From Mesorhizobium sp. (GTDB lineage: Bacteria > Pseudomonadota > Alphaproteobacteria > Rhizobiales > Rhizobiaceae): 64,000 nt of DNA. The position numbers and the translations under genes were made by a program. This document shows positions 28,674 to 41,211 of the stretch, piece by piece. The DNA is taken from positions 1 through 64,000 of the forward strand of contig JAIPUZ010000084.1 in NCBI GenBank assembly GCA_022833215.1, written 5' to 3'. The notes under the pieces were generated by a model that worked only from the letters and a program-made list of their open reading frames with translations, ran no database searches and was not told where the DNA came from. Numbering within the stretch: position 1 is the first letter of the stretch; each line of letters begins with the position of its first letter.

Positions 28674-29027
28674 AGCGGTCCGGCCCGCCGGGAACGGGCT
28701 CCGTCTCGGACCCGGTGCCAGACCGTAGCGCCGTCTTTAGACACCGAAAATGATGCCTATTTGATGGCAGGGGACCAGGCCAGAGCTTGCTGCACGATTC
28801 TTCCCTGGATCGTCCTTCCTGTAGAAAAATCATCGCATCCTCAACATGCAATGAGTTTCCGTTACGTTGGTTGTGAGCGCCATGACCGCTAGAAAACGAG
28901 CCGCAGACGCAGATTTCCGACGCAGGCAAAAGTCAGTCCCGGGCAGGCTCTTCAGAGCAGGTCCCCACGGCGGGCCACGCGGCATCCGGAGGTCGCTTCT
29001 GGTCGGTTGAAAGGAAAGCAGGCTGAC
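28674..29027. other. intergenic region between ligase gene and cysD
   Basis: This 354-bp divergent region has no coding sequence with support on either strand. It must contain the promoters of both neighbours, but I could not assign clear -35/-10 pairs or a CysB-type site. Confidence 0.5.
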
Positions 29028-29933
29028 ATGGCGCCGGTGCTCACCCATCTCCAGCGGCTGGAGGCGGAATCCATCCACATCTTCCGGGAGGTCGCCGCAA
29101 GCTTTTCCAAGCCGGTGATGCTCTATTCGGTCGGCAAGGATTCATCCGTGCTGATGCATCTGGCGTTCAAGGCCTTTTATCCGGCCAGGCCGCCTTTCCC
29201 GTTCCTGCATGTCGATACGACATGGAAGTTCCGCGAGATGATCTCGTTCCGCGACGAGATGGCGGCGCGTCTGGGCTTCGATCTGATCGTCCACGTCAAC
29301 GAGGACGGGGTCCGCGATGGCATCAACCCGTTCGACCATGGTTCCAACACGCACACCCATGTCATGAAAACGGTGGCGCTGCGGCAGGCGCTGGACAAAT
29401 ACGGTTTCGACGCGGCCTTCGGCGGCGCGCGACGCGACGAGGAGAAATCGCGGGCGAAGGAGCGGATATTCTCCTTTCGCAACGCAAGCCACGCCTGGGA
29501 TCCGAAGAACCAGCGCCCGGAGATGTGGAACATCTACAACACGCGCATTTCGCCCGGCGAATCGATCCGCGTGTTTCCGCTCTCCAACTGGACCGAACTC
29601 GATATCTGGCAGTACATATTGCAGGAGAACATCCCAATCGTTCCCCTCTACTTTGCGAAGCGGCGTCCCGTCGTGCAGCGCGACGGCATGCTCATTCTCA
29701 AGGATGACGAGCGTATGACGCTTCTGCCCGGCGAGCAGGTGCAGGAGCGCCTGGTGCGCTTCCGCACGCTGGGCTGCTACCCGCTGACCGGTGCCATCGA
29801 ATCCGGCGCCGATACGCTGGAGGCCATCGTCGGCGAGATGCTGACCGCCCGCACATCCGAGCGGCAGGGGCGGCTGATCGATCGCGACGAATCCGGTTCC
29901 ATGGAAAAGAAGAAGCGCGAAGGGTATTTCTGA
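29028..29933 (+). CDS. cysD: sulfate adenylyltransferase subunit 2
   Basis: A 301-residue ATP-sulfurylase small subunit of the PP-loop PAPS-reductase-like family. It forms adenosine 5'-phosphosulfate from ATP and sulfate with CysN. The PP-loop SVGKDSSVL is near residue 34. Other family motifs are [24 protein letters not shown] and the C-terminal REGYF tail. ATG at 29028 starts at family sequence; an upstream TTG is less likely. One base separates its TGA from the cysNC ATG, so they are translationally coupled. The product feeds cysteine synthesis and sulfation of surface glycans. Confidence 0.97.
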   Translation: MAPVLTHLQRLEAESIHIFREVAASFSKPVMLYSVGKDSSVLMHLAFKAFYPARPPFPFLHVDTTWKFREMISFRDEMAARLGFDLIVHVNEDGVRDGINPFDHGSNTHTHVMKTVALRQALDKYGFDAAFGGARRDEEKSRAKERIFSFRNASHAWDPKNQRPEMWNIYNTRISPGESIRVFPLSNWTELDIWQYILQENIPIVPLYFAKRRPVVQRDGMLILKDDERMTLLPGEQVQERLVRFRTLGCYPLTGAIESGADTLEAIVGEMLTARTSERQGRLIDRDESGSMEKKKREGYF

Positions 29934-29934
29934 G

Positions 29935-31872
29935 ATGCGGCATGTGACGCCAGACAATCTCGGCGCAGTCGAGGGCGTGCGCGCCTACCTCGCCTCGCAG
30001 GAGAAGAAGTCGCTTCTGCGCTTTCTGACCTGCGGTTCGGTGGACGATGGCAAGTCCACGCTGATCGGACGGCTGCTGTCAGATACGCGCCAGATCTTCG
30101 AGGACCAGCTGGCGGCGCTGGAGCGCGATTCACGCCGTCACGGCACGACCGGAGACGAGGTGGACTTCGCTCTGCTGGTCGACGGACTGGAGGCCGAGCG
30201 CGAGCAGGGAATTACCATCGACGTTGCCTATCGCTTCTTCGCCACGCCGAAACGCAAGTTCATCGTTGCCGACACGCCCGGCCACGAGCAATACACGCGC
30301 AATATGGCGACCGGCGCCTCGACCTGCGATCTTGCCATCGTGCTGGTCGATGCGCGGCAGGGCGTGCTGCGCCAGACGCGGCGCCACACCGTCATCGCCT
30401 CGCTGCTTGGCATTCGTCACATCGTGCTGGCCGTCAACAAGATCGATCTGGTCGGTTTCGACCGGGGCGCGTTCGAGCGCATCGTGGACGACTACCGTGC
30501 TTTTGCCGCCCGGCTCGGTTTCCGTACCATAGAGGCCATTCCGATCTCGGCGCGCTATGGCGACAATGTCAGCCAGCGCTCCGCGCGTCTGGACTGGTAC
30601 GAGGGACCCACGCTGGTCGAGCATCTGGAAACGGTTGTGGTGGATGACGAGGCGGTCGAACTGCCGTTTCGACTGCCGGTGCAATATGTCAACCGCCCCA
30701 ACCTCGACTTCCGTGGCTTTGCCGGCACCATAGCTTCCGGAGCGGTCGCTCCGGGTGACGAAGTCGTCGTCGCCAAATCCGGGAAACAGGCGCGGGTGAA
30801 GCGCATCGTCGCGCAAGGGGGAGATCTCGAAAGGGCCGTCGCAGGGCAGGCCGTGACGCTGGTGCTCGACCGGGAGGTCGAGGTGTCGCGCGGCAATGTG
30901 CTGGTAACTCCGGGGTCGCGCCCGCAGGTTGGCGACCGGTTCTCTGCCTCGGTGGTGTGGTTCGACGAGAAGGCGCTGCGGCCGGGTGCTGCCTATGTTC
31001 TGCGCACGGCGACGGACCAGGCAAGCGCCACGGTCGATGCCATCAGCCACCGGCTCAACGTCAACGACTTCACGGAGGAAGAGGCACGCACGCTCGAGCT
31101 CAACGAGGTCGGCGTGGTTACGGTCTCGCTCCGCTCGCCAGTGGCTTTCGATCCGTTTGTCGAAAATCGTGCGACCGGCGCCTTCATCCTCATCGACCGC
31201 ATAACCAATGCCACTGTCGGGGCGGGCATGATCCGCCACGGCGTCAGGCAGGCCAACAACATTCACTGGCAGTCGCTCGATGTCAGCCGCGATGCGCGCG
31301 CGGCGATCAAGCACCAGCGCGCGGCGGTGCTGTGGTTCACGGGATTGTCCGGTTCGGGCAAGTCGACCATCGCCAATCTGCTTGAAAAGAAGCTCCATGC
31401 CGCCGGGCGGCATACATATGTCCTCGACGGGGACAATGTTCGCCATGGCCTCAACAGGGATCTCGGGTTCACCGGGGAGGATCGGGCGGAGAACATCCGG
31501 CGGGTTGCCGAAGTTGCAAGGCTGATGGCCGATGCCGGGCTCATCGTCATCGTTTCCTTCATCTCCCCGTTCCGCGCCGAGCGGCAACTGGCGCGCGATC
31601 TGACGAAGAAGGGCGAGTTCGTGGAGGTGTTCGTCGACACTCCGTTCGAGGAATGCGTGCGACGCGATCCGAAAGGATTGTATGCGAAAGCGTTGAAAGG
31701 CGAGATCGACAACTTTACGGGAGTAGACTCGCCTTACGAATCGCCGGAGAACCCCGAGGTACGCCTGCAAACCCTCGGCCGCACCCCGGAAGAGATGGTT
31801 GAGGCGGTGGAACGGTGGTTGACAGAGCGTGACATTGCCCAGGACCAGTACGAAAGCGGCGGCGGAATCTGA
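29935..31872 (+). CDS. cysNC: bifunctional ATP-sulfurylase subunit 1 / APS kinase
   Basis: A 645-residue fusion. Residues 1 to about 440 are the CysN GTPase, with Walker [10 protein letters not shown] near 34, [12 protein letters not shown] near 114 and NKIDL near 170. Residues about 455-645 are APS kinase (CysC) with P-loop GLSGSGKST near 472 and the FISPFRAER motif near 541. It couples GTP hydrolysis to APS formation and then phosphorylates APS to PAPS. NodPQ-type fusions are the normal form in rhizobia. PAPS is also the donor for sulfated surface polysaccharides. The cysQ start lies inside its 3' end, 44 bp before the stop. Confidence 0.97.
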   Translation: MRHVTPDNLGAVEGVRAYLASQEKKSLLRFLTCGSVDDGKSTLIGRLLSDTRQIFEDQLAALERDSRRHGTTGDEVDFALLVDGLEAEREQGITIDVAYRFFATPKRKFIVADTPGHEQYTRNMATGASTCDLAIVLVDARQGVLRQTRRHTVIASLLGIRHIVLAVNKIDLVGFDRGAFERIVDDYRAFAARLGFRTIEAIPISARYGDNVSQRSARLDWYEGPTLVEHLETVVVDDEAVELPFRLPVQYVNRPNLDFRGFAGTIASGAVAPGDEVVVAKSGKQARVKRIVAQGGDLERAVAGQAVTLVLDREVEVSRGNVLVTPGSRPQVGDRFSASVVWFDEKALRPGAAYVLRTATDQASATVDAISHRLNVNDFTEEEARTLELNEVGVVTVSLRSPVAFDPFVENRATGAFILIDRITNATVGAGMIRHGVRQANNIHWQSLDVSRDARAAIKHQRAAVLWFTGLSGSGKSTIANLLEKKLHAAGRHTYVLDGDNVRHGLNRDLGFTGEDRAENIRRVAEVARLMADAGLIVIVSFISPFRAERQLARDLTKKGEFVEVFVDTPFEECVRRDPKGLYAKALKGEIDNFTGVDSPYESPENPEVRLQTLGRTPEEMVEAVERWLTERDIAQDQYESGGGI

Positions 31873-32665
31873 CGATACGCAAGTCCTTGCCTTGTTCGAG
31901 ACACTCGCGCTCGCGGCCGGACGCGAGATCATGCGCGTGTTCGAGGCCGGCTGTGCCGTGGAGGACAAGGCCGACAGTTCTCCTGTGACCGAGGCCGACC
32001 GGGCAAGCGAGCGCATCATTCTGGAAGGGCTGCGCGCCAGCTTTCCCGATATCGTCTGCGTGGCTGAGGAAGAGACCTCCGCAGGCGTTCGCCCGGGCGC
32101 GATCGGGCGTGAATTCTTTCTGGTCGATCCGCTGGATGGAACCAAGGAATTCGTGAACCGCCGCGCCGACTTCACCGTCAATATCGCGCTGATCCGCGAC
32201 GGGGTGCCGGAAGTCGGCGTCGTCTTTGCCCCGTGCAGTGGTCGTTTCTTCTCGGGGCGGCCAGGGTTGGCGGAAACGCTGTGGGTCGGTGACGATTACA
32301 CCATTTGCGCGCGCCAGCGTGTCAGTTCGCGTGAGCCGGCCATGCCGCCCACCGTGGTGGCCAGCCGCTCGCACAATACGCCCGAGACGGAAGACTACAT
32401 CGCGCGCCTCGGCATGGCCGAGATCGTTTCGGTCGGCTCGTCGCTGAAGTTTTGCCTGCTGGCTGCCGGTGAGGCGGACCTGTATCCGCGTTTCAGCCGC
32501 ACCATGGAGTGGGATACCGCCGCCGGCGACGCCGTTCTTCGCGCGGCCGGGGGCATGACGCGAACCGTGGACGGCGCCCCGCTCACCTATGGCAAGCGCA
32601 ATCGCGACGGCGATGTGGATTTTTCCAATCCGTTCTTTATCGCACGGGGCAGGGAGCCCGCCTGA
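31829..32665 (+). CDS. cysQ: 3'(2'),5'-bisphosphate nucleotidase CysQ
   Basis: A 278-residue lithium-sensitive phosphatase of the inositol monophosphatase superfamily. It recycles 3'-phosphoadenosine 5'-phosphate made when PAPS is used. Metal-site motifs are VTEADRASE near residue 53, AEEETS near 78, DPLDGTKEF near 99 and the C-terminal [15 protein letters not shown] near 229. The likely start is the GTG at 31829, overlapping the end of cysNC by 44 bp. The tight link with cysDNC suggests one operon for making PAPS and removing its by-product. Confidence 0.93.
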   Translation: MTLPRTSTKAAAESDDTQVLALFETLALAAGREIMRVFEAGCAVEDKADSSPVTEADRASERIILEGLRASFPDIVCVAEEETSAGVRPGAIGREFFLVDPLDGTKEFVNRRADFTVNIALIRDGVPEVGVVFAPCSGRFFSGRPGLAETLWVGDDYTICARQRVSSREPAMPPTVVASRSHNTPETEDYIARLGMAEIVSVGSSLKFCLLAAGEADLYPRFSRTMEWDTAAGDAVLRAAGGMTRTVDGAPLTYGKRNRDGDVDFSNPFFIARGREPA

Positions 32666-32685
32666 CAGGCCAGCTTTGCGCATCT

Positions 32686-32788
32686 AGAGCGCCGTGCGTC
32701 CTTTCGGACGCACAAAGGGCGCTCCAACATTTTGTTTGAGCATCGGAATAATCCGAAAACCGAGTACACTTTTCGGTCCGATGCTCTA
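32686..32788. repeat. RIME-like intergenic mosaic repeat
   Basis: Two adjacent stem-loops. The first has GAGCGCC/GGCGCTC outside and GCGTCC/GGACGC inside, around TTTC. The second has GAGCATCGGA (32738-32747) and TCCGATGCTC (32777-32786) enclosing a smaller CCGAAAA/TTTTCGG pair. This double palindrome with TCTAGAGCGCC at its start matches the RIME class of repeats known from Rhizobiales. It fills the gap between cysQ and the convergent aminotransferase gene and supplies the latter's stop codon region. Confidence 0.75.
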
Positions 32789-33925
32789 TTCCGCAGCCGC
32801 TGCCGAGTTCGAGCCGATATAGTTGCGGATCGTCTCGATGATGCGGTCCTGATCGTCTTCCGACAGATAGGGATGCATCGGCAGGCACAGGATGCGCTGC
32901 GGCAGGCCCTCCGACACGGCAAGCCCGGTGGGCGTGCGCGGGAAGTCGCGATAGGCGACCTGCGTGTGCAGGGGCTTCACGTAATAGATGACCGAGGGAA
33001 TGCCCTTTTCCTGCAAATGCGCCTTTAGTCCGTCGCGCTTCGGCGTCTCGATGGCGTATTGCGCCCAGGCAGAGCGGCCCTGATCGGGATTGGCCGCGGC
33101 CTTGACGATGTCGCCGAGCCCGTCGGCATAGCGCGCGGCGACCTTGCGGCGGGCGTCCATCTCTTCTTCCAGAATGGCGAGCTTCTCGATCAGGATCGCG
33201 GCCTGAATGGTGTCGAGGCGCGAATTGATGCCGACATGGATGTTGTCGTACTGGGTCTCCCCCTTGCCGTGGAATGCGAAGGAACGCAGCCGCTCGGCAA
33301 GGTCGCCATCGTCGGTGAACATGGCACCGCCATCCCCGTAGCAGCCGAGGGGTTTTGCCGGGTAGAAGCTGGTTCCGGCGACATGGCCGAACGCGCCGCA
33401 CATCCCGCCGTCCGCAGACCCGCCGATCGACTGCGCGGCGTCCTCGATTACAAGGAGGTTCTCGCGTCTGGCGATCTGCATGATGGCGTCATAGTCGGCG
33501 CACAGGCCGAACAGGTCGACCGGGATGATCGCCTTCGGTTGCAGGCGCCCCTCCTTCTTCACCATCGCGATTGCCGCCTCGAGGCTGGCGATGTCGATGT
33601 TGTAGGTGTCCGGGTCGACATCCACGAAGACGGGCTCGGCCTTGGCAAGCGCCACCACCTCAGCCGTCGCGGCAAAGGTGAAGCTCGGCACGAACACGGC
33701 GTCGCCGCGCCCGATGCCGGAGGCGTAGAGCGGCAGCAGCAGCGCATCGGTGCCGTTGGCGCAGGCGACGACATGCTTCGTGCCCACATAGTCGGCGAGT
33801 TTCTGTTCCAGTTCCGCGACCTGCGGCCCCAGAATGTAACGGCCATCGTCAACGACGCGGTCGATGGCGGCTTTGAGCCGGTCGCGGATGCGTTCGCGCT
33901 GTGCGTTGAGATCGATGAACTGCAT
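32786..33925 (-). CDS. DegT/DnrJ/EryC1/StrS sugar aminotransferase
   Basis: A 379-residue PLP-dependent aminotransferase that would convert a keto nucleotide sugar into an amino sugar. Family features are ILGPQVAELE near residue 33, ACANGTDALLLPL near 55, DAAQSIGG near 163 and the PLP-lysine in SFYPAKPLG near 190. The closest named relatives by motif are WbpE/WlbC-type enzymes acting on UDP-3-keto-GlcNAcA, but the substrate is not fixed by the sequence. No partner oxidoreductase or acetyltransferase is adjacent. Together with the EPS and ligase genes it points to an amino-sugar-containing surface glycan. The stop codon lies within the RIME-like repeat. Confidence 0.88.
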   Translation of the reverse strand: MQFIDLNAQRERIRDRLKAAIDRVVDDGRYILGPQVAELEQKLADYVGTKHVVACANGTDALLLPLYASGIGRGDAVFVPSFTFAATAEVVALAKAEPVFVDVDPDTYNIDIASLEAAIAMVKKEGRLQPKAIIPVDLFGLCADYDAIMQIARRENLLVIEDAAQSIGGSADGGMCGAFGHVAGTSFYPAKPLGCYGDGGAMFTDDGDLAERLRSFAFHGKGETQYDNIHVGINSRLDTIQAAILIEKLAILEEEMDARRKVAARYADGLGDIVKAAANPDQGRSAWAQYAIETPKRDGLKAHLQEKGIPSVIYYVKPLHTQVAYRDFPRTPTGLAVSEGLPQRILCLPMHPYLSEDDQDRIIETIRNYIGSNSAAAAE

Positions 33926-34068
33926 GATTGCTCCAATGCGGATGAGCCGTTAACAGGGCGCAAGTACCAGAGTTGACGTGCTCGGGGAAGGCGCAAGCCC
34001 CGGCGATCCATGCGGCCAGAATCACATTTCGCTGCCGGAGTGCGGCTGAAATTTGATGACGTCCGAAA

Positions 34069-35004
34069 TCAGCCGAGTTCCCTGCGCCAGGGCGGGTTTG
34101 CCCCGGCGCGTGAAACGGTGACGGCGGCAGCGCGCGCCGCCATGTCGAGCGCGGTGCGCAGATGTTCGGCGGAGAGCGAGGCAATGCCGCTTCTGGTCAG
34201 CAGCCTCTGTTCGCAAAGGGATGCGAGCACCCCGGCATTGAAAGTGTCGCCGGCGCCGACCGTGTCCACCACATCGGCTGGAGGCGGTGTGACAGACACC
34301 TTGCCTGCCCGCGTATAGCCGGTCGCCCCCCTGCTGCCATGCGTCAGGATAATCAGGCCGGGACCACGAGCCAGCCACGACCCGACGAATTCCTCCGGCG
34401 AAGCCGTTTGCCCGAACCATGCCCCGAACCATGCAAGGTCTTCATCCGACAGCTTGACGATGTCTGCCATGGCCATCATCGCCTCGATGCGGGCGAGGTG
34501 CTTCGCGCGGTCGGGTATGAAATTCGGCCTGATGTTGGGATCGAGCATCATCACCCTGTTTGTGTGCTCGCGCCGCATGAATGCTTCATACGCAGTCCCG
34601 GCGGGCTCGGAAATGAGGCTGATGGCTCCGAAAAGCATGGCCTCCACGTCGCTGCCCAGAGCGGGCAGGTCCGCCTCGGTCAGCATGCGGCCGGCTGTAT
34701 TCTCGTCGTAGAACATGTAGCTGGCCTGCCCGTCGTCGAGCTGCACGAAGGCGAGCGTGGTGGGACGCGGGGAAATGTGAAGATAGCGGCAGTCGACGCT
34801 GCTGGCCTCGAGCTCCTTACGCAGCATTTTGCCGAACATGTCGCTGGAAACGCCGGAAAAGAAACCCGTGCTCACGCCCAAACGCCCAAGTGCGATAGCT
34901 GTGTTGAACACGGCGCCGCCGGCATAAGGCGCGAAAGCGGCCTCGCCAACTGTGGAATGGCGCGGCAGCATGTCAATAAGAGCCTCGCCGCAGCAGAGTA
35001 TCAT
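34069..35004 (-). CDS. PfkB-family carbohydrate kinase (fructokinase-like)
   Basis: A 311-residue sugar kinase of the ribokinase/PfkB family. It begins ILCCGEALIDMLPR, has the lid region GAVFNTAIALGRLG near 31, and carries the ATP/anion-hole motif DTVGAGDTFNAGVLASL near 247 with the catalytic Asp. Given the neighbouring fructose-type transporter, fructose is the likely substrate and the gene is the functional equivalent of frcK; the assignment is by context. It follows the ROK regulator gene by 38 bp on the same strand, so regulator and kinase are probably co-transcribed. Confidence 0.88.
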   Translation of the reverse strand: MILCCGEALIDMLPRHSTVGEAAFAPYAGGAVFNTAIALGRLGVSTGFFSGVSSDMFGKMLRKELEASSVDCRYLHISPRPTTLAFVQLDDGQASYMFYDENTAGRMLTEADLPALGSDVEAMLFGAISLISEPAGTAYEAFMRREHTNRVMMLDPNIRPNFIPDRAKHLARIEAMMAMADIVKLSDEDLAWFGAWFGQTASPEEFVGSWLARGPGLIILTHGSRGATGYTRAGKVSVTPPPADVVDTVGAGDTFNAGVLASLCEQRLLTRSGIASLSAEHLRTALDMAARAAAVTVSRAGANPPWRRELG

Positions 35005-35042
35005 TCGTCTTCGCTCCGTGGTGTTTTTTGGGGCGTGACCGC

Positions 35043-36269
35043 TCAGGTGCCGCGCGCGGGAATGGTGGGGCCGATCAGGAAACGCTCCGACAGCGGCAGG
35101 CTGGCCGCTCCCAGCGCACGGGCATGAACGCCGACCGTTCCCTCCCGGATGCGCGGCAGGAGCAGGCCCTCGGCATCGATTTGCCGGATGGCCTCGCGCA
35201 CGGCTTCGACCAGCCGCCCCCTGATGGCAGCAGGCATCCAGCCGTCGATGACCGCGGCTTCGAAGTCGATAACGGCGGTTGACGAAGCTATGGCGTAGGC
35301 AAGCGCGGCGGCTGCATCTTCAATCCACTCGTCGACGGCAGGCCCCAGATCACCCCATTCTTCCGGCGTGGTCCAAAGATGCGGGGCCTCGATGCCTCTT
35401 GCGTTGAGCCGCTTTTCAAGAACCGCGATGGACGCGATGTCGATGAGCTGGGTCGGCCTGTTACCGTTGCCGGGCACCAGCATGGAGCCAAGCGCACCGG
35501 CATTGCCGGTCGGGCCGCTGTAGAGACGACCGTCGAGCACGATGCCGCCGCCGGCGAAGGCGCCGATGTAGAAATAGACGAAGTCGCGCAGCGCGCCCGT
35601 CTGGCCGAATACCAGTTCGGCCCCGCAGGCGGAGGTGGCGTCGTTTTGCAGATAGACCGGAAAATCGCACAGGAGCTGGATTTCCGTGCGCATGTCGCGA
35701 TGACGCCACTCGTCCATTACTTCGCGCGGTGCGCCCGCCGTATCGGCCCAGCTCCACAATTCGAAGGGCATGGCGATGCCGAGGCCGGCAATGCGCTTGT
35801 GTTGGGATGCGGTGAGGCTGCCACGCAGCTTCTCCATGCCCGTCGAAACGAACTCCACCGTGTCGCGCGGAACCGGGTAGCGATAGGAGAGCTGGAGGGA
35901 GGCGCGCGGTGTGCCGAGAAAATCGATCAGCACCAGATCGGAACTGCGCCGGCCGATCTTGAGGCCGATGAAGAAGGCGCCGTCCGGATTGAGCGACATG
36001 GGAACCGAAGGCTGGCCGATCTTGCCGCGCTGCGGCGCCTGTTTCAGAAGAAGCCCGTCATGCTCCAGCTCCCGCATGATGACCGACACGGTTTGCGCGG
36101 AAAGGCCGGTCATGCGCGCAATATCTGACTTTGACAGGCTGCCATGCAGGCGCACGAGCGACAGCACGAGCCGCTCGTTGTGGTCGCGCATTCCACTCTG
36201 GTTGGTGCCACGGTGAAAACGGCTTTCCGCCGCCTCGGGCGAGCCATGCTTTGCAGTGCCGGTTTCCAC
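35043..36269 (-). CDS. ROK family transcriptional regulator (FrcR-like)
   Basis: A repressor with an N-terminal winged helix-turn-helix (about residues 25-80, HGSLSKSDIARMTGLSAQTV) fused to a ROK sugar-binding domain. The ROK part shows GLGIAMPFELW, the VYLQNDATSACGAEL segment and GAFAGGGIVLDGRLYSG. The canonical zinc-binding CxCGxxGC cluster is absent, as in several regulator-type ROK proteins. It would respond to a sugar, probably fructose or its phosphate, and control the divergent frcBCA genes. A GTG at 36269 with a GGGAG box eight bases upstream is my preferred start; a TTG at 36308 would add 13 residues but lacks a ribosome binding site. Confidence 0.87.
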   Translation of the reverse strand: METGTAKHGSPEAAESRFHRGTNQSGMRDHNERLVLSLVRLHGSLSKSDIARMTGLSAQTVSVIMRELEHDGLLLKQAPQRGKIGQPSVPMSLNPDGAFFIGLKIGRRSSDLVLIDFLGTPRASLQLSYRYPVPRDTVEFVSTGMEKLRGSLTASQHKRIAGLGIAMPFELWSWADTAGAPREVMDEWRHRDMRTEIQLLCDFPVYLQNDATSACGAELVFGQTGALRDFVYFYIGAFAGGGIVLDGRLYSGPTGNAGALGSMLVPGNGNRPTQLIDIASIAVLEKRLNARGIEAPHLWTTPEEWGDLGPAVDEWIEDAAAALAYAIASSTAVIDFEAAVIDGWMPAAIRGRLVEAVREAIRQIDAEGLLLPRIREGTVGVHARALGAASLPLSERFLIGPTIPARGT

Positions 36270-36330
36270 CGTAACAGGTCTCCCGCCAAATCTCCCGTCC
36301 TTTGGCAAGAATGTTAAATCGGCGCAATGG

Positions 36331-36366
36331 TGTCAATAATAAATAAGAGTGATTTAATTATTGACA
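36331..36366. promoter_or_regulatory. ROK operator / divergent promoter palindrome
   Basis: A perfect 10-bp inverted repeat, TGTCAATAAT and ATTATTGACA, separated by 16 AT-rich bases. Each arm contains a TTGACA -35 hexamer, one pointing to frcB and one to the ROK gene. Clear -10 boxes at the right spacing were not found, so the arms may be a repressor site, promoters, or both. Confidence 0.65.
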
Positions 36367-36479
36367 GCCGTCCGCAACCTGTGTTTGGTTTTGCGCTGAG
36401 GGCGCGGCTGGGAGGCAGCGTGAGCGCTCGCATCATGGCCCGGCTTCTGTCCGGAGCCATAGTCATCTGGGAGGATGGA

Positions 36480-37511
36480 ATGACGATTTCCGCGTTGAAA
36501 ACCGCTCTGTTTTGCGCGACCGCTTTTGGCGTCGCCGCGCTTGCCGCGCCAGCCTCGGCTCAGGAGGTGGGCGCCTGCCTGATCACCAAGACCGACACCA
36601 ATCCCTTCTTCGTCAAGATGAAGGAAGGCGCGACCGCCAAGGCGCAGGAACTGGGCATCAACCTGAAATCCTATGCTGGCAAGATCGACGGCGACAGCGA
36701 AAGCCAGGTGGCGGCAATCGAAAGCTGCATCGCCGACGGCGCCAGGGGCATCCTCATCACCGCCTCCGACACGGCCGGCATCGTGCCTTCGATCAAGAAG
36801 GCGCGCGACGCGGGCATTCTCGTCATCGCGCTGGATACGCCGCTGGAACCGGCGGATGCCGCCGACGCCACCTTCGCCACCGACAACCTGCTGGCCGGCG
36901 AACTGGTCGGCAAATGGGCGGCGGCGACGCTGGGCGAGGGCGCAAAGGATGCGAAGATCGCCTTCCTCAACCTGACGCCTTCCCAGCCCACTGTCGACGT
37001 GCTGCGCAACCAGGGCTTCATGAAGGGTTTCGGCATCGACACCAAGGACATCAACCGCATCGGTGACGAAGACGATGCGCGCATCGTCGGACACGATGTC
37101 ACCAACGGCAACGAGGAAGGCGGCCGCAAGGCCATGGAGAACCTGCTCCAGAAGGACCCCTCGATAAATGTCGTCCATACCATCAACGAACCGGCGGCGG
37201 CCGGGGCCTATGAGGCGCTGAAGGCGGTCGGCATGGAAAGCAATGTGCTGATCGTCTCGGTCGACGGCGGCTGCCCCGGCGTCAAGAATGTCGAGGCGGG
37301 TGTCATCGGCGCGACCTCCCAGCAATATCCGCTGCTGATGGCTTCGCTCGGCATCGAGGCGATCAAGAAGTTCGCGGAGACCGGTGAGAAGCCGGAGGCC
37401 ACGGAAGGCAAGAGCTTCGTCGACACGGGCGTGGCGCTGGTCACGGCCAAGCCGGTCGGGGGCGTCGACTCCATCGATGTCCAGAAGGGGCTGGAGCTGT
37501 GCTGGGGTTGA
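36480..37511 (+). CDS. frcB: sugar ABC transporter substrate-binding protein (FrcB-like)
   Basis: A 343-residue periplasmic binding protein of the ribose/xylose/fructose (PBP-1) class. A signal peptide ends near residue 26 (PASA-QE). The mature protein begins [22 protein letters not shown], typical of FrcB, and continues with [21 protein letters not shown] and a C-terminal [15 protein letters not shown]. It captures fructose and possibly ribose or mannose for the FrcC/FrcA importer. The ATG at 36480 has a GGGAGGA box seven bases upstream; the longer in-frame extension upstream is non-coding. The upstream palindrome probably controls it. Confidence 0.92.
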   Translation: MTISALKTALFCATAFGVAALAAPASAQEVGACLITKTDTNPFFVKMKEGATAKAQELGINLKSYAGKIDGDSESQVAAIESCIADGARGILITASDTAGIVPSIKKARDAGILVIALDTPLEPADAADATFATDNLLAGELVGKWAAATLGEGAKDAKIAFLNLTPSQPTVDVLRNQGFMKGFGIDTKDINRIGDEDDARIVGHDVTNGNEEGGRKAMENLLQKDPSINVVHTINEPAAAGAYEALKAVGMESNVLIVSVDGGCPGVKNVEAGVIGATSQQYPLLMASLGIEAIKKFAETGEKPEATEGKSFVDTGVALVTAKPVGGVDSIDVQKGLELCWG

Positions 37512-37595
37512 TCTGACCGTGCCTGGGCACACTATCGCGGGGCGCGCGGGAAATCCGTGCGCCTCAGGTGAAAGCGCTCCGGGAAGGAGAGCCGG

Positions 37596-38677
37596 ATGAC
37601 CGAGGCGTCGGCACGCGGCGGGCAGCCGCAGGAATTCGAGAAGGTTCTGGCGGGCAGCGACACGGCTGTGGCGCAGTTCGAGAGCCACGACCGGACGGCG
37701 GTGGAGCGGCTCCAGCATTTCCTGCATTCGAGCCCGGCGGCGGTGCCGCTGATCGTGCTCATCGCCTCGCTGGCGGTCTTCGCCTTCGTTATCGGCTCGC
37801 GTTTCTTTTCGCCATTCTCGATGACGCTCATCCTCCAGCAGGTGGCGATCGTCGGCATCATCGGCGCGGCGCAGACCCTGGTGATCCTGACCGCCGGCAT
37901 CGACCTCTCGGTCGGCGCCATCATGGTGCTGACCTCCGTGGCGATGGGCCAGTTCACCTTCCGCTACGGCCTGCCGGCGCCGGTCGCCATCCTGTGCGGC
38001 TTCGGCGTCGGTGCCGCCTGCGGCTTCCTCAACGGCTGGCTGGTTGCACGGGTCAAGCTGCCGCCCTTCATCGTCACGCTTGGCACCTGGCAGATCATTC
38101 TCGCCGCCAACTTCCTGTATTCGGCCAATGAAACCATACGCGCGCAGGACATCGAGGCGCAGGCGCCGCTTCTGCAATGGTTCGGCAACAATATCCGCAT
38201 CGGCAACGCCGTCTTCACCTATGGCGTCATCGCCATGGTCGTGCTGGTTCTGGTGCTCTGGTACGTGCTCAACCACACGGCATGGGGCCGGCATGTCTAT
38301 GCCGTGGGCGACGACCCGGAGGCGGCGGAGCTTTCGGGCGTCAACGTCAACCGCATGCTGTTGTCGGTCTATGTGCTGGCCGGGCTGATCTGCGCGCTGG
38401 CGGGCTGGGCGCTGATCGGCCGGCTGGGCTCGGTGTCGCCGACCTCCGGCCAGTTCGCCAATATCGAATCCATCACGGCGGTGGTGATCGGCGGCATATC
38501 GCTGTTTGGCGGGCGCGGTTCCATCCTCGGCATGCTGTTCGGCGCGCTGATCGTCGGCGTGTTCTCGCTGGCGCTGCGCCTGATCGGCACGGACCCGCAA
38601 TGGACCTATCTGCTCATCGGCGTGCTGATCATCGCCGCAGTCACGGTGGACCAGTGGATCAGGAAGGTGGCCGGCTG

Positions 38678-38678
<1 letters not shown>
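37596..38678 (+). CDS. frcC: sugar ABC transporter permease (FrcC-like)
   Basis: A 360-residue inner-membrane permease of the ribose/xylose/fructose CUT2 class with about nine or ten membrane helices. After an N-terminal cytoplasmic segment of about 50 residues it shows TLVILTAGIDLSVGAIMVL near 93 and the EAA-like GVNVNRMLLSVYVLAGLICALAG near 249; the first motif is a CUT2 hallmark. It ends VDQWIRKVAG. It follows frcB by 84 bp and its last base is shared with the frcA start (ATG overlapping TGA), so translation is coupled. Confidence 0.93.
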
Positions 38679-41205
<2,527 letters not shown>

Positions 41206-41211
41206 GTGAAG

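Noticed and set aside
36361-36390. Sigma-70 promoter from TTGACA at 36361
   Set aside because: No acceptable -10 hexamer occurs 16-18 bases downstream, so I list it only as part of a palindrome.
36354-38600. Minus-strand 748-codon frame opposite frcB and frcC
   Set aside because: Shadow of well-supported transporter genes; composition is His/Arg-rich as expected for antisense.
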